Shown piece by piece: positions 20,028-30,766 of a DNA stretch of 64,000 nucleotides; position 1 is the first letter of the stretch; the number at the start of each line of letters is the position of its first letter. The DNA lies in the NCBI RefSeq assembly GCF_900635455.1, contig NZ_LR134116.1:1550001-1614000 (forward strand). The letters are read 5' to 3'. The DNA comes from Yersinia intermedia. GTDB lineage: Bacteria > Pseudomonadota > Gammaproteobacteria > Enterobacterales > Enterobacteriaceae. The notes under the pieces were generated by a model. That model did not search any database. It worked only from the letters and a program-made list of their open reading frames with translations, and was not told where the DNA came from. The position numbers and the translations under genes are program-made.

Positions 20028-20144
20028 TATTATTTACCATACGGATTAATCCTGAAAACTCCATTTCCGCCTTGAATCAATATTGCACCGGCTATTTTCG
20101 GCTATTCTTATGAGATGCCCTTTTTTCACTCATGGAGAACGCAT

Positions 20145-20453
20145 ATGAACCGAGATAAAGAACAGCAAACCTCGCTGGATGACGATCTGACTATGCTGAC
20201 TGATACGCTGGAAGAAGTGTTGCGCGCCTCGGGCGATGCGGCTGATGAAAGCTATCAAGAGATTAAAGCACGGGCGGAAAAAGCACTAAAGGAGGTTCAG
20301 AACCGTTTGAATGGCCGCAGTGAATGCTACATCAAACGGGCGAAAGCACTGGCATGTTGCACTAATGATTATGTGCGTGAAAAACCCTGGTGCAGCGTGG
20401 GGATAGGGGCAACTGCGGGTTTGATCGTGGGGTTATTGATCGCTCGTCGCTGA
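20145..20453 (+). CDS. elaB: ElaB/YqjD/DUF883 family membrane-anchored ribosome-associated protein
   Basis: A 102-residue protein of the ElaB/YqjD/YgaM family: a charged, helical N-terminal part (about residues 1-75) followed by a single C-terminal membrane anchor (PWCSVGIGATAGLIVGLLIARR). Family members in E. coli are tail-anchored inner-membrane proteins induced in stationary phase. I chose the ATG at 20145 because GGAGA lies just upstream. As in E. coli it lies immediately before menF, which supports the orthology. Confidence 0.9.
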   Translation: MNRDKEQQTSLDDDLTMLTDTLEEVLRASGDAADESYQEIKARAEKALKEVQNRLNGRSECYIKRAKALACCTNDYVREKPWCSVGIGATAGLIVGLLIARR

Positions 20454-20484
20454 ATGATTGGCGGCTGATCACTGAAACCATAAT

Positions 20485-20505
20485 CAGGGGCTGCGGCCCC
20501 TTTAC
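20485..20505 (+). terminator. Terminator after elaB
   Basis: GGGGC and GCCCC pair across a four-base loop (20487-20500), followed by TTTA, 33 bases after the elaB stop. Confidence 0.65.
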
Positions 20506-20669
20506 TCTTCAATTGCACCGTGCTGGGTGCCAGATAACACTTATTGAGTACATAAAACCATCAATATCAAATATTAGTGTGATAACTAACAATAACTTTT
20601 GAATCTGACTTTTCTTATTATTCACGGCCCGTATAATCCCACTCTTTCTGTTGATTTGCCGAGGTGGTC

Positions 20670-22007
20670 GTGAAACAACTTTCTGGTTTGCTGGGTGAAT
20701 TGCGGCAGAAATTACGTGCCGGTTTCCCTGACCAGGCAGGTATCCGGCAAATTATCGTGCCCGTATCGGGGCGTATCGGTAGCCAATTATTAGAGTGGCT
20801 GGCCGCCCAATGTCATTTCCCTCAATTTTACTGGCTCCATCGCGAAGGCCATGAAGAGGTCGCAGCATGCGGTCAAACACGGCTCTTCAATGATATGCAA
20901 GCGGCTGATCATTTTATTCAGCAGCATCGGGATGCGAGCGGATTACGTATTTGGGGCTTGAATGCCTTTGAACCGGTGATCGTTAACCAACACGCTGCTG
21001 ATGGCGCGCCACAGGCGCAGGCCAGTTTCCTGTTTTTGCCCCGCATTGAAATATTACGTCGGGGCGAGCAAACCTATTTAACACTCAATCTGGCCAGTGA
21101 CTTCTCCCTACAGCAAGATGCTCTGCTCGCAATTACCTTTATTGACCAACTGGTGGCCGCCAAATCGTTGCCTGCACTTGATGCTCAGGTACAACATGCC
21201 CAGCATATGCCGGAATATCCGCAGTGGAGCCACCTGATTCAGCACGCGTTGGATGAGATAGCGCAACAGAAGATGGAAAAAGTGGTACTGGCACGCGCCA
21301 CCCAACTGACGCTGGATAAGCCTCTCTCCTGCGCGGCATTTATGGCTGCCAGCCGGCAGGTTAATCACCATTGTTTCCACTTTATGCTGCGTTTTGATGC
21401 ACGACGTTCATTCCTCGGCTCCAGCCCAGAGCGCCTGTATCTACGCCAGCAATTGCATTTAGAGACCGAGGCGTTGGCCGGAACGGTATCCAGTGCAGAC
21501 AGCCCCCAGCAGGCGGCGGAACTGGCCGATTGGCTGATGCATGATGAAAAGAATCAGCGTGAAAATTTATTGGTGGTCGATGATATCTGCCAGCGATTAC
21601 AGGGCGGGGTGGCCGCAGTGGATGTGATGCCACCGGAAATCATCCGCTTGCGTAAAGTGCAGCACTTGCGCCGCTGCATTCATGCCCAACTTACCCGCGC
21701 CAGCGATACTGATTGTTTGCAGCGTTTGCAACCGACAGCGGCTGTTGCCGGTCTGCCCCGCAATGTGGCGCGGCAGTTTATTGCACGGTACGAACCTTTT
21801 CCCAGAGGCTGGTATGCCGGTTCTGCCGGTTATCTTTCGGCAAAACAGACTGAATTTAGTGTCGCCCTGCGCTCCGCTTGGGTTGAAGATCAACAGGTCC
21901 ATCTGTATGCCGGAGCCGGTATTGTGGCAGGCTCTGACCCGGAACAGGAATGGCAAGAAATTAACAACAAATCGGCCGGATTACGCACTTTGCTGGGAAG
22001 TCAGTAA
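20670..22007 (+). CDS. menF: Isochorismate synthase MenF
   Basis: MenF converts chorismate to isochorismate, the first step of menaquinone synthesis. The 445-residue protein has the chorismate-binding fold; conserved segments include [29 protein letters not shown], and [11 protein letters not shown] with [21 protein letters not shown] at the end. There is no ATG: the start is GTG. I prefer the GTG at 20670 (reading as MKQLSGLL) because GAGG lies five bases upstream; the GTG at 20664 overlaps that site. It is the first of the six men genes, about 200 bases before menD. Confidence 0.93.
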   Translation: MKQLSGLLGELRQKLRAGFPDQAGIRQIIVPVSGRIGSQLLEWLAAQCHFPQFYWLHREGHEEVAACGQTRLFNDMQAADHFIQQHRDASGLRIWGLNAFEPVIVNQHAADGAPQAQASFLFLPRIEILRRGEQTYLTLNLASDFSLQQDALLAITFIDQLVAAKSLPALDAQVQHAQHMPEYPQWSHLIQHALDEIAQQKMEKVVLARATQLTLDKPLSCAAFMAASRQVNHHCFHFMLRFDARRSFLGSSPERLYLRQQLHLETEALAGTVSSADSPQQAAELADWLMHDEKNQRENLLVVDDICQRLQGGVAAVDVMPPEIIRLRKVQHLRRCIHAQLTRASDTDCLQRLQPTAAVAGLPRNVARQFIARYEPFPRGWYAGSAGYLSAKQTEFSVALRSAWVEDQQVHLYAGAGIVAGSDPEQEWQEINNKSAGLRTLLGSQ

Positions 22008-22206
22008 TAGGATAATAAAATGCCGTAATTAACCGCACTCGTTATGTGGGCGGATTGTGACACCTGAGCGGCAGGTGTAAACTGTGATCACTTTCCTTAC
22101 TTATAACCATTAATCAGTCACTCCGGGCTTTTTTAACAGGATGAAGCACTATCCTCATGTTGATTATCGCGGTCGCAGTGTCTGTTAATTGACTATTGAG
22201 CGAACC

Positions 22207-23880
22207 ATGTCGACAAGTGTTTTTAACCGTCGCTGGGCGGCGTTGTTACTGGAAGCCTTGACCCGCCACGGTGTGCGTCATATCTGTATTGCTCCCGGAT
22301 CCCGCTCGACTCCGTTAACACTGGCGGCGGCGGCGCATCCCTCGTTGGTTTGTCATACCCATTTTGATGAACGCGGTCTGGGCCATTTGGCATTAGGCTT
22401 GGCGAAAGCCTCCACCGAGCCAGTGGCCGTCATTGTCACTTCCGGTACTGCCGCCGCCAATCTCTATCCTGCTTTGATTGAAGCCGGGCTGACCGGTGAG
22501 CGGCTGGTGTTATTGACCGCTGATCGTCCACCAGAATTGATTGATTGCGGTGCCAACCAGGCTATTCGCCAACAAGGGCTGTTTGCCAGCCACCCTACAC
22601 TAAGCCTCAATCTGCCGCGTCCGACACCTGATATTTCTGCCAGTTGGCTGGTTTCCACACTCGATAATGCGATGGCGCAATTACAGCAGGGTGGCTTGCA
22701 CATTAACTGCCCGTTTGCCGAACCTTTGTATGGTGGTGATGAGCACGCCTATGCCGAATGGTCTGCCACCTTAGGCGACTGGTGGCAGGAGTGCCATCCG
22801 TGGCTGCGTCAATCCTTATCTGTGCCACAAGGCCAGCAAGCGGACTGGTTTTTCTGGCGACAAAAGCGTGGAGTGGTGATTGCCGGGCGCATGACGGCAC
22901 AAGAGGGGCAGCTACTGGCTGAATGGGCTGATTTGCTCGGTTGGCCGCTGATAGGTGATGTGTTGTCACAAACCGGTCAGCCGCTACCTTGCGCTGACTT
23001 ATGGCTCGAGCATCCCACCGCTAAAACTATTCTCTCGCAGGCACAGATTGTGCTGCAATTTGGTAGCAGCCTGACCGGTAAACGGCTGTTGCAATGGCAG
23101 GCTGGGTGCCAACCGCAAGAGTACTGGTTGGTCGATAACTTGCCCGGTCGCCTCGATCCGGCGAATCATCGTGGCCGCAGAATCATTTCACCGGTGAATG
23201 TATGGCTGGAGGAACATCCAGCACAGCGCCGCACGCCGTGGGCCGGGGAACTGACCATCTGCTCGGAGAATGCTCAAGCCCATGTGGCTGAAGCCTTGAA
23301 TGAGCAATTTAGCGAAGCCGCAGTCGCGCATCAACTGGCAGAATTATTACCGGATAATGGTCAGTTGTTTGTCGGTAACAGTTTAATTGTGCGCTTGATT
23401 GATGCATTGGGCCAACTGCCTGCTGGTTATCCGGTTTACAGTAACCGTGGGGCCAGTGGCATCGATGGTTTATTGTCAACGGCAGCCGGTGTTCAGCGCG
23501 CAACGGCTAAACCCACGTTGGTTATCGTGGGTGATTTATCGGCCTTATATGATCTTAATGCTCTGGCGTTGTTGCGCCAAAGCTCGGCACCTACGGTGTT
23601 GCTGGTGGTGAACAATAATGGCGGGCAGATTTTCTCGCTGTTACCCACCCCAGAAGCCGATCGACAGCGCTTTTACTGCATGCCGCAAGATGTGAGTTTT
23701 GAACATGCTGCGGCGATGTTCAGTCTGCATTATGCCCGGCCAGATAGCTGGCTCCAGCTTCAGCACCAAGTAGAGCAATGCTGGTTACAGGGTGGCGTTA
23801 CACTGATTGAAATCGTGGTGCCGCCAAGTCAGGGGGCAGAAACACTGCAACAACTGGTGCAACAGGTGGCGCAATTATGA
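22207..23880 (+). CDS. menD: 2-succinyl-5-enolpyruvyl-6-hydroxy-3-cyclohexene-1-carboxylate (SEPHCHC) synthase MenD
   Basis: MenD is a thiamine-diphosphate enzyme that adds 2-oxoglutarate-derived succinic semialdehyde to isochorismate. The 557-residue protein closely follows E. coli MenD. The cofactor-activating glutamate is in [13 protein letters not shown], and the ThDP/Mg motif runs from [15 protein letters not shown] to [11 protein letters not shown] chose the ATG at 22207 ([11 protein letters not shown]) from similarity; an upstream TTG is less likely. Its stop overlaps the menH start by four bases (ATGA). Confidence 0.96.
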   Translation: MSTSVFNRRWAALLLEALTRHGVRHICIAPGSRSTPLTLAAAAHPSLVCHTHFDERGLGHLALGLAKASTEPVAVIVTSGTAAANLYPALIEAGLTGERLVLLTADRPPELIDCGANQAIRQQGLFASHPTLSLNLPRPTPDISASWLVSTLDNAMAQLQQGGLHINCPFAEPLYGGDEHAYAEWSATLGDWWQECHPWLRQSLSVPQGQQADWFFWRQKRGVVIAGRMTAQEGQLLAEWADLLGWPLIGDVLSQTGQPLPCADLWLEHPTAKTILSQAQIVLQFGSSLTGKRLLQWQAGCQPQEYWLVDNLPGRLDPANHRGRRIISPVNVWLEEHPAQRRTPWAGELTICSENAQAHVAEALNEQFSEAAVAHQLAELLPDNGQLFVGNSLIVRLIDALGQLPAGYPVYSNRGASGIDGLLSTAAGVQRATAKPTLVIVGDLSALYDLNALALLRQSSAPTVLLVVNNNGGQIFSLLPTPEADRQRFYCMPQDVSFEHAAAMFSLHYARPDSWLQLQHQVEQCWLQGGVTLIEIVVPPSQGAETLQQLVQQVAQL

Positions 23881-24683
23881 CGCTGGCTTGCCGTAAACTC
23901 GATCCTCACCCGGAGTCTCCCGCCCGGCATCATTGTGGGCCATGGTTAGTATGGTTACATGGTTTGTTAGGCAGCGGTCTGGATTGGCTGCCGGTTGCTG
24001 AGTTATGTGGCGATTATCCCTCACTGCTGATAGACCTGCCTGGGCACGGTAAATCGGTCGCCCAGACTACCCGTGGTTTTGCGGATATCAGCCGTCAGTT
24101 AGTACAAACGTTACAGGCTAACGGTATTCGCGAATATTGGCTGGCAGGCTACTCTTTAGGGGGGCGAATTGCGATGTATCACGCCTGCTATGGTAGTCAT
24201 CATGGCTTGCAGGGCTTATTGGTCGAAGGGGGTAACCTTGGGCTGGAAAGCGCTGAGTTGCGTGAAAAACGGTTGCAGCATGACCGCCTGTGGGGGCAGC
24301 GTTTTCGCCAAGAGCCGTTGCCTCAGGTGCTGGCCGACTGGTATCAACAGGATGTATTTGCTGATTTAGACACACAACAGCGCGAGAAACTGGTGTTACT
24401 GCGGGCGGATAATCATGGCCCGGCGGTTGCTGATATGCTCGAAGCAACGTCACTCGGCCATCAACCCTGGCTGCTACCGGCGTTGCAACGGCTTACTGTC
24501 CCTTACACTTATCTGTGTGGCGATCGCGACCATAAATTCCAGCAATTGGCTGCTCAATTCTCGCTGCCATTACGCACACTGGCGCGTGCCGGACACAATG
24601 CCCATCGGGCGAATCCCGGTGCTTTTGCCGCGCAGGTGCTTTCATTTTTATCACAGTCTTCATTTTTGTCACTCCCCCGTTAA
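23877..24683 (+). CDS. menH: SHCHC synthase MenH (alpha/beta hydrolase fold)
   Basis: MenH removes pyruvate from SEPHCHC to give 2-succinyl-6-hydroxy-2,4-cyclohexadiene-1-carboxylate. The alpha/beta-hydrolase triad is visible: the nucleophile serine in GYSLGG (near residue 92), the aspartate in CGDRDHKF and the histidine in [11 protein letters not shown]. The 268-residue protein is slightly longer than E. coli MenH (252), with about ten extra residues at each end. It overlaps menD by four bases, and menB starts 13 bases after it. Confidence 0.94.
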   Translation: MTLACRKLDPHPESPARHHCGPWLVWLHGLLGSGLDWLPVAELCGDYPSLLIDLPGHGKSVAQTTRGFADISRQLVQTLQANGIREYWLAGYSLGGRIAMYHACYGSHHGLQGLLVEGGNLGLESAELREKRLQHDRLWGQRFRQEPLPQVLADWYQQDVFADLDTQQREKLVLLRADNHGPAVADMLEATSLGHQPWLLPALQRLTVPYTYLCGDRDHKFQQLAAQFSLPLRTLARAGHNAHRANPGAFAAQVLSFLSQSSFLSLPR

Positions 24684-24696
24684 AGGAATGCTTACT

Positions 24697-25554
24697 ATGC
24701 TTTATCCGAGCGAAGAACAACTGTACGCCGCTATCGACTGGCAGGATTGCTCTACTGGATTTGAAGATATTCGTTATCACAAATCCAGCGATGGTATCGC
24801 CAAGATAACCATCAACCGCCCCCATGTGCGTAACGCATTCCGCCCGCTAACGGTTAAAGAGATGATTCAGGCGCTGGCTGATGCTCGCTATGACGACAAT
24901 ATCGGCGTGATCATTTTGACCGGTGAAGGTGACAAAGCGTTCTGCTCCGGTGGTGATCAGAAAGTTCGTGGTGACTACGGCGGCTATAAAGATACCAGTG
25001 GTGTCCATCATCTGAACGTGTTGGATTTCCAGCGCCAGATCCGCACCTGCCCGAAACCGGTCGTGGCAATGGTTGCCGGTTATTCTATTGGTGGTGGTCA
25101 TGTATTACACATGATGTGTGACTTAACCGTCGCCGCCGATAACGCTATTTTCGGTCAGACCGGGCCAAAAGTCGGTTCATTCGACGGCGGTTGGGGGGCA
25201 GCCTATATGGCGCGCATTGTCGGTCAGAAAAAAGCGCGCGAAATCTGGTTCCTGTGCCGCCAATATGATGCTAAACAAGCCTTGGATATGGGGCTGGTGA
25301 ATACCGTGGTACCTATCGCTGAACTGGAACGAGAAACCGTGCGTTGGTGTCGTGAAATGCTGCAAAACAGCCCAATGGCGCTGCGCTGCCTGAAAGCCGC
25401 CCTGAATGCTGATTGTGACGGTCAGGCGGGTCTGCAAGAGTTGGCGGGTAACGCCACAATGTTGTTCTATATGACCGACGAAGGCCAGGAAGGGCGTAAC
25501 GCATTTAATGAAAAACGCCAGCCGGACTTCAGCAAATTCAAGCGTAATCCGTAA
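24697..25554 (+). CDS. menB: 1,4-dihydroxy-2-naphthoyl-CoA synthase MenB
   Basis: MenB, a crotonase-family enzyme, closes the second ring of the naphthoquinone by cyclising o-succinylbenzoyl-CoA. The 285 residues equal the E. coli length and identity is very high: the [16 protein letters not shown] loop, the oxyanion-hole region [10 protein letters not shown], and [15 protein letters not shown] are present. The ATG at 24697 follows AAAGGAA by about eight bases; the same frame extends upstream inside menH without coding support. The stop overlaps the menC start (TAATG). Confidence 0.96.
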   Translation: MLYPSEEQLYAAIDWQDCSTGFEDIRYHKSSDGIAKITINRPHVRNAFRPLTVKEMIQALADARYDDNIGVIILTGEGDKAFCSGGDQKVRGDYGGYKDTSGVHHLNVLDFQRQIRTCPKPVVAMVAGYSIGGGHVLHMMCDLTVAADNAIFGQTGPKVGSFDGGWGAAYMARIVGQKKAREIWFLCRQYDAKQALDMGLVNTVVPIAELERETVRWCREMLQNSPMALRCLKAALNADCDGQAGLQELAGNATMLFYMTDEGQEGRNAFNEKRQPDFSKFKRNP

Positions 25555-26525
25555 TGCGCGCGGCCACGCTATACCACTATAGCCTTCCGATGGAAGCGGG
25601 AGTGATACTGCGCCACCAGCGGCTGAAAAGCCGCGATGGGCTACTGGTTAAATTGCAGCAGGGCGAACAGATTGGTTGGGGGGAAATTGCCCCCTTGCCG
25701 GAGTTCAGTCAGGAAACGCTGCCTGAAGCACAGCTTGTGGCGCAACATTGGCTGCAAAACTGGGTGAATGGGGCAGAACCTGAACTTGATGCTTTGCCAT
25801 CAGTCGCTTTTGGCCTCAGTTGTGCGCTGGCGGAGCTGAATCAAACGCTGCCATTAGCGGCAAATTACCGCAAAGCACCATTGTGCACCGGTGATCCCGA
25901 TGAACTATTTGCCGTGCTACAGGCGCTCCCTGGGGAAAAGGTCGCCAAGGTGAAAGTTGGGCTGTATGAAGCGGTGCGTGACGGCATGATTGTTAATGTG
26001 CTGCTGGAGGCTTTGCCGGACTTAACGCTACGGCTGGATGCCAATCGTAGTTGGACGCGGGCGAAAGCTGATGGGTTTGCGAAATATGTCAATCCTGAAC
26101 TGCGCACACGCATTGCATTTTTGGAAGAACCGTGTAAAACCCGCGCCGAATCCCGTGAGTTTGCCCGTGACACGGGGATTGCTATCGCTTGGGATGAGAG
26201 TGTACGCGAGGCTGATTTTAAGGTTGAAGCCGAACCCGGTGTGGTGGCGATTGTTATCAAACCGACGCTGGTGGGCAGCATCAGCCGCTGTCAGCAACTG
26301 GTGCAGCAAGCGCATCAGGCGGGGTTGGTAGCGGTAATCAGTTCCAGCATTGAATCCAGTCTTGGCTTAACCCAACTGGCCCGGCTGGCTGATTGGCTGA
26401 CACCGGATACCGTGCCGGGGTTGGATACGCTGAGCCTGATGCAGGCGCAGTTAGTCCGTCCGTGGCCGGAGAGTACCTTGCCTATGGTGACAACCGAACA
26501 GTTGGACGTGCTATGGCACAGTTGA
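25554..26525 (+). CDS. menC: o-succinylbenzoate synthase MenC
   Basis: MenC, an enolase-superfamily dehydratase, makes o-succinylbenzoate from SHCHC. The catalytic lysine pair and metal ligands can be placed: [10 protein letters not shown] (first Lys), LRLDANRSW (Asp), FLEEPCK (Glu), AWDESVRE (Asp) and [11 protein letters not shown] (second Lys). The length of 323 residues is normal for the enterobacterial enzyme. It overlaps the menB stop by one base, and the end of the gene contains the menE start. Confidence 0.94.
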   Translation: MRAATLYHYSLPMEAGVILRHQRLKSRDGLLVKLQQGEQIGWGEIAPLPEFSQETLPEAQLVAQHWLQNWVNGAEPELDALPSVAFGLSCALAELNQTLPLAANYRKAPLCTGDPDELFAVLQALPGEKVAKVKVGLYEAVRDGMIVNVLLEALPDLTLRLDANRSWTRAKADGFAKYVNPELRTRIAFLEEPCKTRAESREFARDTGIAIAWDESVREADFKVEAEPGVVAIVIKPTLVGSISRCQQLVQQAHQAGLVAVISSSIESSLGLTQLARLADWLTPDTVPGLDTLSLMQAQLVRPWPESTLPMVTTEQLDVLWHS

Positions 26526-27922
26526 ATGATTGGCCCTGGCAATATTCTTCTCCCTGGACTTACTCTTCTCCTTGGAAATACTGGGCCAATCTGCGACCTC
26601 AGGCGATCGCCATACGCTCGGGGTCACAACTGATCAGTTGGCAACAATTAGCGGCTGATATCGATAGCCTGGCAGCGGGGTTTCAACAGCAAGGTGTCGC
26701 CCCCGGTAGTGGTGTGGTACTGCGCGGTAAGAACAGTCACACATTGTTGATGGCCTATCTGGCGGCATTGCAGTGTGGCGCGCGCGTTTTGCCGCTCAAT
26801 CCACAGCTACCTGATGCGTTGCTGGCACAACTCCTGCCACAGTTGGATATTGATTTTGTGCTGAACCTGGCAGCCCCGCTGGCAGCGTCTCTCTGCTTCA
26901 CGCCGCTGCGACTTGATACAGATAGTGCCGTTATGACACCGGTTGTCTGGGATAGTTTACGTCTGGCGACGATGACATTAACGTCTGGTTCTTCCGGTTT
27001 ACCCAAAGCCGCAGTGCATTCGCTGGCGGCGCATTTGGTCAGTGCCGATGGCATATTAAAGCTGATGAGTTTCACCTCGGCGGATAGCTGGTTGCTGTCA
27101 TTACCGCTATTTCATGTATCGGGGCAGGGTATTGTCTGGCGCTGGCTGAGTGCCGGGGCCACCTTGGTGGTGCAAGAGGGGGGGGCATTACACGATGCCC
27201 TGGCCGGATGTAGCCACGCTTCTTTAGTTCCCACTCAGTTATGGCGGTTACTGGCAACAGATGACTCGGTGTTAACACTGAAAGAGGTGTTACTGGGCGG
27301 AGCAGCCATCCCAACCACCCTGACACAACATGCCGAAGCCCGTGGCATTCGCTGCTGGTGTGGTTATGGTTTGACCGAAGCCGCTTCAACCGTTTGTGCC
27401 AAACGAGCCGATGGCTTGCCCGGCGTGGGGGTAGCGCTAGCGGGGCGAGAGGTGAAACTGGTTGAAGATGAAGTATGGATAAAAGCAGATTGCCTGGCGG
27501 CGGGTTACTGGCAGCAGGGAAAGTTGCAGCCCATAACCGACAGTGAAGGGTGGTTTCATACCCGTGATCGCGGGATGTGGCAGCAAGGTGAGCTGCATAT
27601 TATCGGGCGGCTGGATAATCTGTTTTTCAGTGGTGGTGAGGGTATTCAACCGGAGGATATTGAGCGGGTTTTGTTACAGTATCCGGGGATACAGCAAGCT
27701 TTTGTTGTGCCGCAAGTTGATGCTGAATTCGGTCACCGGCCAGTAGCGGTGATAGATGTTGCCGATGAGGTGGATGAGGCGAGTTTATCGGATTGGCTGA
27801 TACCACAATTGGCGGTCTTCCAGCGACCAATTGCTTTTTACCGCTTACCGGCGGCGCTTAAGCAGGGGGGGATTAAGGTATCCCGACAGGCGGTTATTGA
27901 TTTTGTGGCTAAGTTGATTTGA
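26513..27922 (+). CDS. menE: o-succinylbenzoate-CoA ligase MenE
   Basis: MenE activates o-succinylbenzoate to its CoA thioester through an acyl-adenylate. The phosphate-binding loop [17 protein letters not shown], the YGLTEAAS motif and the WFHTRDRG and GRLDN motifs of the adenylate-forming family are visible in order. I chose the ATG at 26513 ([10 protein letters not shown]), which overlaps menC by 13 bases and gives 469 residues. An oddity is a short internal duplication near residues 11-22 ([14 protein letters not shown]), caused by a 15-18 base tandem repeat. It is the last gene of the men operon. Confidence 0.93.
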   Translation: MAQLNDWPWQYSSPWTYSSPWKYWANLRPQAIAIRSGSQLISWQQLAADIDSLAAGFQQQGVAPGSGVVLRGKNSHTLLMAYLAALQCGARVLPLNPQLPDALLAQLLPQLDIDFVLNLAAPLAASLCFTPLRLDTDSAVMTPVVWDSLRLATMTLTSGSSGLPKAAVHSLAAHLVSADGILKLMSFTSADSWLLSLPLFHVSGQGIVWRWLSAGATLVVQEGGALHDALAGCSHASLVPTQLWRLLATDDSVLTLKEVLLGGAAIPTTLTQHAEARGIRCWCGYGLTEAASTVCAKRADGLPGVGVALAGREVKLVEDEVWIKADCLAAGYWQQGKLQPITDSEGWFHTRDRGMWQQGELHIIGRLDNLFFSGGEGIQPEDIERVLLQYPGIQQAFVVPQVDAEFGHRPVAVIDVADEVDEASLSDWLIPQLAVFQRPIAFYRLPAALKQGGIKVSRQAVIDFVAKLI

Positions 27923-28230
27923 TTTGGTGACAGGGTTCGGTTGTTAAAGCACCAGGTAAACAGCTATCGTCTTTATCGGTAATACTCCTGATTGCGCTCA
28001 ACGTCAAAAGAGAGAATCAAAACCCAGTCTTTAGGGTCTTGATCTTAAAAAGCACATTTGAGCCGGGGGTACCTGCGAAGCAGGCAAGCGATACGTGCGC
28101 AAGCGCAGGGTTCCAAGGGGGACACGCGTTTGTGCCCCCCTTGGCGGTTAAGGCGACGGAGGTAAGTTAATCACTGAACTGATATCAACCGGACCCGAAC
28201 ACGAACACCTAATCGGTTACAACAATAATA
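27923..28230. repeat. Dispersed element B, related to element A
   Basis: No gene lies here. Bases from about 27970 (TCTTTATCGGTAATACTCCT) to 28205 follow the right half of element A at 11142-11460 with shorter spacing: TGCGCTCAACGTCAAAA, AAAAGCACATTTGAG, GCAAGCGATACGTGC and GGTTCCAAGGGGG are shared. Its right end GGTAAGTTAATCACTG reads, in reverse complement, like the left end of element A (CAGTTATCACCTTACC). The edges carry GGTTCGGTTG (27936) and CAACCGGACCCGAAC (28188). It lies between menE and katA. Confidence 0.7.
28113..28145. terminator. Strong hairpin inside element B, possible terminator
   Basis: CCAAGGGGG pairs with CCCCCCTTGG around an ACACGCGTTTGTG loop. The equivalent stem in element A is at about 11398-11432. 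The T run is absent, so terminator activity is uncertain; the stem is conserved between the two copies. Confidence 0.5.
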
Positions 28231-29670
28231 CTAATTTAACCCCAGCGCCTTTTTAACCCCATTACCGTAATCTGGGTGAACTTGGGTAAACAACGCAACC
28301 TGTCGGCGCTGAATCTCTTCCGGTACTTGTGATAATTCACCCGCAATGCGGGTAAACATCCGCTGATGCTCCTCTTCACTCAGTAGGTTAAACAGCGCCC
28401 GTGGCTGGGAGAAATAATCATCATCCTCACGGTGATTCCAGTGATCCGCCGCGCCTTCCAGTGTTAATGGCGGTTCGCTGAAATCAGGTTGCTCCTGAAA
28501 CAGGCCAAAACTGTTTGGCTCGTAAGTTGCGCCATTGCCACTGTTACCATCAACACGCATTGCGCCATCGCGATGGTAGTTATGGAACGGGCATTTAGCA
28601 CTGTTCACTGGAATTTGATGATGGTTCACACCTAAACGATAGCGTGCAGCGTCGCCATAGGAGAACAGCCGGCCTTGTAACATCCGGTCCGGTGAGAAAC
28701 TCACCCCCGGCACCACGTTAGCCGGATTAAATGCCGCTTGCTCAACTTCGGCAAAGTAGTTTTCCGGGTTACGGTTTAGCTCGAAGAAACCAACATCAAT
28801 CAATGGGTAATCACCGTGTGGCCACACTTTGGTCAGATCAAACGGGTTATAAGGCGTTTGTGATGCTTCATGTTCCGGCATCACCTGAATTTGTAGATTC
28901 CAGCGCGGGAAGTCTTTGCGCTCAATGGCGTCATACAAATCACGTTGGGAGCTTTCCCGATCAGTTCCAACCAATTTTTCAGCTTCATCATCCATAAGAT
29001 TTTCAATGCCTTGCTGGCAGCGGAAATGGAATTTCACCCAAAAACGCTCATTATTGGCATTGATAAAACTGAAGGTATGGCTGCCGAACCCATGCATATG
29101 GCGATAAGATTTTGGCAGACCACGGTCACTGAAATCGATAGTTAACTGATGCAGAGACTCTGGGAGTTGGGAGAAGAAATCCCACTTATAAGTAGGATTA
29201 CGCAGGTTAGTGCGAGGGTCGCGTTTAACAACGTGATTCAGGTCAGGGAATTTTAGTGGGTCACGTAGATAGAACACCGGCGTATCGTTACCCACTAAAT
29301 CCCAGTTCCCTTCCTCGGTGTAATATTTCATGGCGAAGCCGCGAATATCACGTTCGGCATCGGCAGCACCACGCTCACCGGCCACCGTTGAGAAGCGGAC
29401 AAACATTTCGGTTTGTTTGCCTATTGCGGCGAAAATTTTTGCGCGAGTATATCGGGTAATATCGTGGGTGACAGTAAAGGTACCGTAGGCACCGGAGCCT
29501 TTAGCATGCATGCGGCGTTCTGGGATCACTTCACGATCAAAATGGGCCAGTTTTTCCAAGAACCACACATCTTGTAATAGCATTGGGCCACGTCGGCCCG
29601 CAGTGACGACATTATTATTATCAACGACGGGTGCGCCCGCAGCAGTAGTTAATCCTTTCTTTTTGCTCAT
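28231..29670 (-). CDS. katA: Haem catalase, small-subunit clade (KatA)
   Basis: A monofunctional haem catalase that dismutates hydrogen peroxide; 479 residues, the small-subunit (clade 3) size. The catalytic histidine is in [13 protein letters not shown] (residue 55), the catalytic asparagine in [15 protein letters not shown], and the proximal haem-ligand tyrosine in [14 protein letters not shown]. The NADPH-binding region and the [10 protein letters not shown] stretch are also present. Two adjacent ATG codons exist; I chose the second (29670) because it leaves six bases to GGAG. E. coli lacks this type but Yersinia has it. It stands alone between element B and the yfaZ promoter region. Confidence 0.94.
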   Translation of the reverse strand: MSKKKGLTTAAGAPVVDNNNVVTAGRRGPMLLQDVWFLEKLAHFDREVIPERRMHAKGSGAYGTFTVTHDITRYTRAKIFAAIGKQTEMFVRFSTVAGERGAADAERDIRGFAMKYYTEEGNWDLVGNDTPVFYLRDPLKFPDLNHVVKRDPRTNLRNPTYKWDFFSQLPESLHQLTIDFSDRGLPKSYRHMHGFGSHTFSFINANNERFWVKFHFRCQQGIENLMDDEAEKLVGTDRESSQRDLYDAIERKDFPRWNLQIQVMPEHEASQTPYNPFDLTKVWPHGDYPLIDVGFFELNRNPENYFAEVEQAAFNPANVVPGVSFSPDRMLQGRLFSYGDAARYRLGVNHHQIPVNSAKCPFHNYHRDGAMRVDGNSGNGATYEPNSFGLFQEQPDFSEPPLTLEGAADHWNHREDDDYFSQPRALFNLLSEEEHQRMFTRIAGELSQVPEEIQRRQVALFTQVHPDYGNGVKKALGLN

Positions 29671-30026
29671 CATTTTCTCCAGTATGGCTGTTGAATTGAT
29701 TGCTTTTTAGGGTGTTTACAGTATTACATTGTGCCAAAAGCCTGATTGACAAAATAATAATTTAAACAACAACAAGGGGTTATTCCTTGATCTCCACATT
29801 AGTTGTAGTCTTATTGGGTGTATTCAGCAAATAGGTACGCCTTATCGTTACCATTGTTAACATAAGGCCTGGCTATAGGGCGGTTATTTACAATCATTTG
29901 AAATACTGTGGTATTTAATCGGTTTTTTCGTGTGGTCATGCGGTTTATTTCGGTTAAACTCGGAAAGGAAAAACCTGTCGGCCAGAATTTGCTTGCGGGT
30001 GACATCACGAATAACGAGAGAAAAAT
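29671..30026. promoter_or_regulatory. Divergent promoter region katA / yfaZ
   Basis: This 356-base AT-rich interval separates divergent genes. Apart from the katA ribosome-binding site (GGAGAAA on the minus strand) and GAGAGAAAAAT before yfaZ, I see no clear gene, repeat or recognised operator in it. Confidence 0.4.
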
Positions 30027-30569
30027 ATGAAAAAGCATTTAATCGCGTGTGCAGCCAGCCTGCTGTTTGTGGCGGGTTCGGCCAGCGCCGTAAGTTTTAA
30101 TGGTGAAGTCGGCAGCGATTACACTAATTTAGGCTTTGGTATGGGTACCAATACTGGCGGATTGGCTATCAATGGTAACTGGGCGCGTAGTGATCACGAT
30201 GGTGATATCTACGGACTGGGGCTGGGGTTCAACCTCCCTCTCGGCCCAATGATGGCAACGGTCGGCGGCAAGGGTATCTATATGTCACCGGAAGACGGTA
30301 GCAGCGGTGGTGCAATTGCGATTGGTGGTGGGTTAACTTATCCGATCAACAAATCGTTCACCCTGTACGGTGAAGGCTATTTCGCCCCGGAAGAATTGAC
30401 CAGCGGCATGAAATCCTATAGCGAAGCCAACGGCGGCTTGCGCTGGAATGTATTCCGCCCATTAACTGTTGACGTCGGTTACCGTTATATCAATATGAAA
30501 GGTAAAGACGGACATCGGGATAACCGTGTGGCGGATGGCGTGTATATTGGCGCTGGCGTAGCATTCTGA
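30027..30569 (+). CDS. yfaZ: YfaZ-family outer-membrane protein
   Basis: A 180-residue precursor with a clear signal peptide (MKKHLIACAASLLFVAGSASA) and a mature part made of alternating beta strands ending in ...YIGAGVAF, with the terminal phenylalanine typical of outer-membrane barrels. It matches the YfaZ family; function is not known. In E. coli yfaZ lies next to yfaY; here tyrP lies between them. An ERIC-like repeat starts directly after its stop codon. Confidence 0.87.
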   Translation: MKKHLIACAASLLFVAGSASAVSFNGEVGSDYTNLGFGMGTNTGGLAINGNWARSDHDGDIYGLGLGFNLPLGPMMATVGGKGIYMSPEDGSSGGAIAIGGGLTYPINKSFTLYGEGYFAPEELTSGMKSYSEANGGLRWNVFRPLTVDVGYRYINMKGKDGHRDNRVADGVYIGAGVAF

Positions 30570-30697
30570 TTATCCTTCGTTCTTGAAGCCACAGGGGGGT
30601 TAGCTTCGCTCGCGAACCCGAATCACTTACTTGTGTAAGCTCATCGGGATGCGTTCGCTTGCTGCCTACCTGCGACGCCAATTACTTTGGATAATAC
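30570..30697. repeat. Diverged ERIC (IRU) element after yfaZ
   Basis: The sequence starts right after the yfaZ stop and runs to GGATAATA, about 128 bases, the length of an ERIC. Recognisable ERIC pieces are CTTGAAGCC, TCACTTACTTGTGTAAGCTCAT, GCTGCCTACCTGC and the TTATCC/GGATAA ends. It is less conserved than the ERIC at 58934. Confidence 0.75.
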
Positions 30698-30713
30698 ATG
30701 AGTAATGTTTGAT

Positions 30714-30753
30714 TAAAAAAGGGCGCATTCCTGACAGGATATGCGCCCTTTTA
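30714..30753. terminator. Bidirectional terminator between yfaZ and tyrP
   Basis: AAAAAAGGGCGCAT.. and ..ATGCGCCCTTTT form a GC-rich stem with A on one side and T on the other, so it can stop both converging transcripts (yfaZ plus, tyrP minus). Confidence 0.85.
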
Positions 30754-30766
30754 GTTGGGGAGGGTA

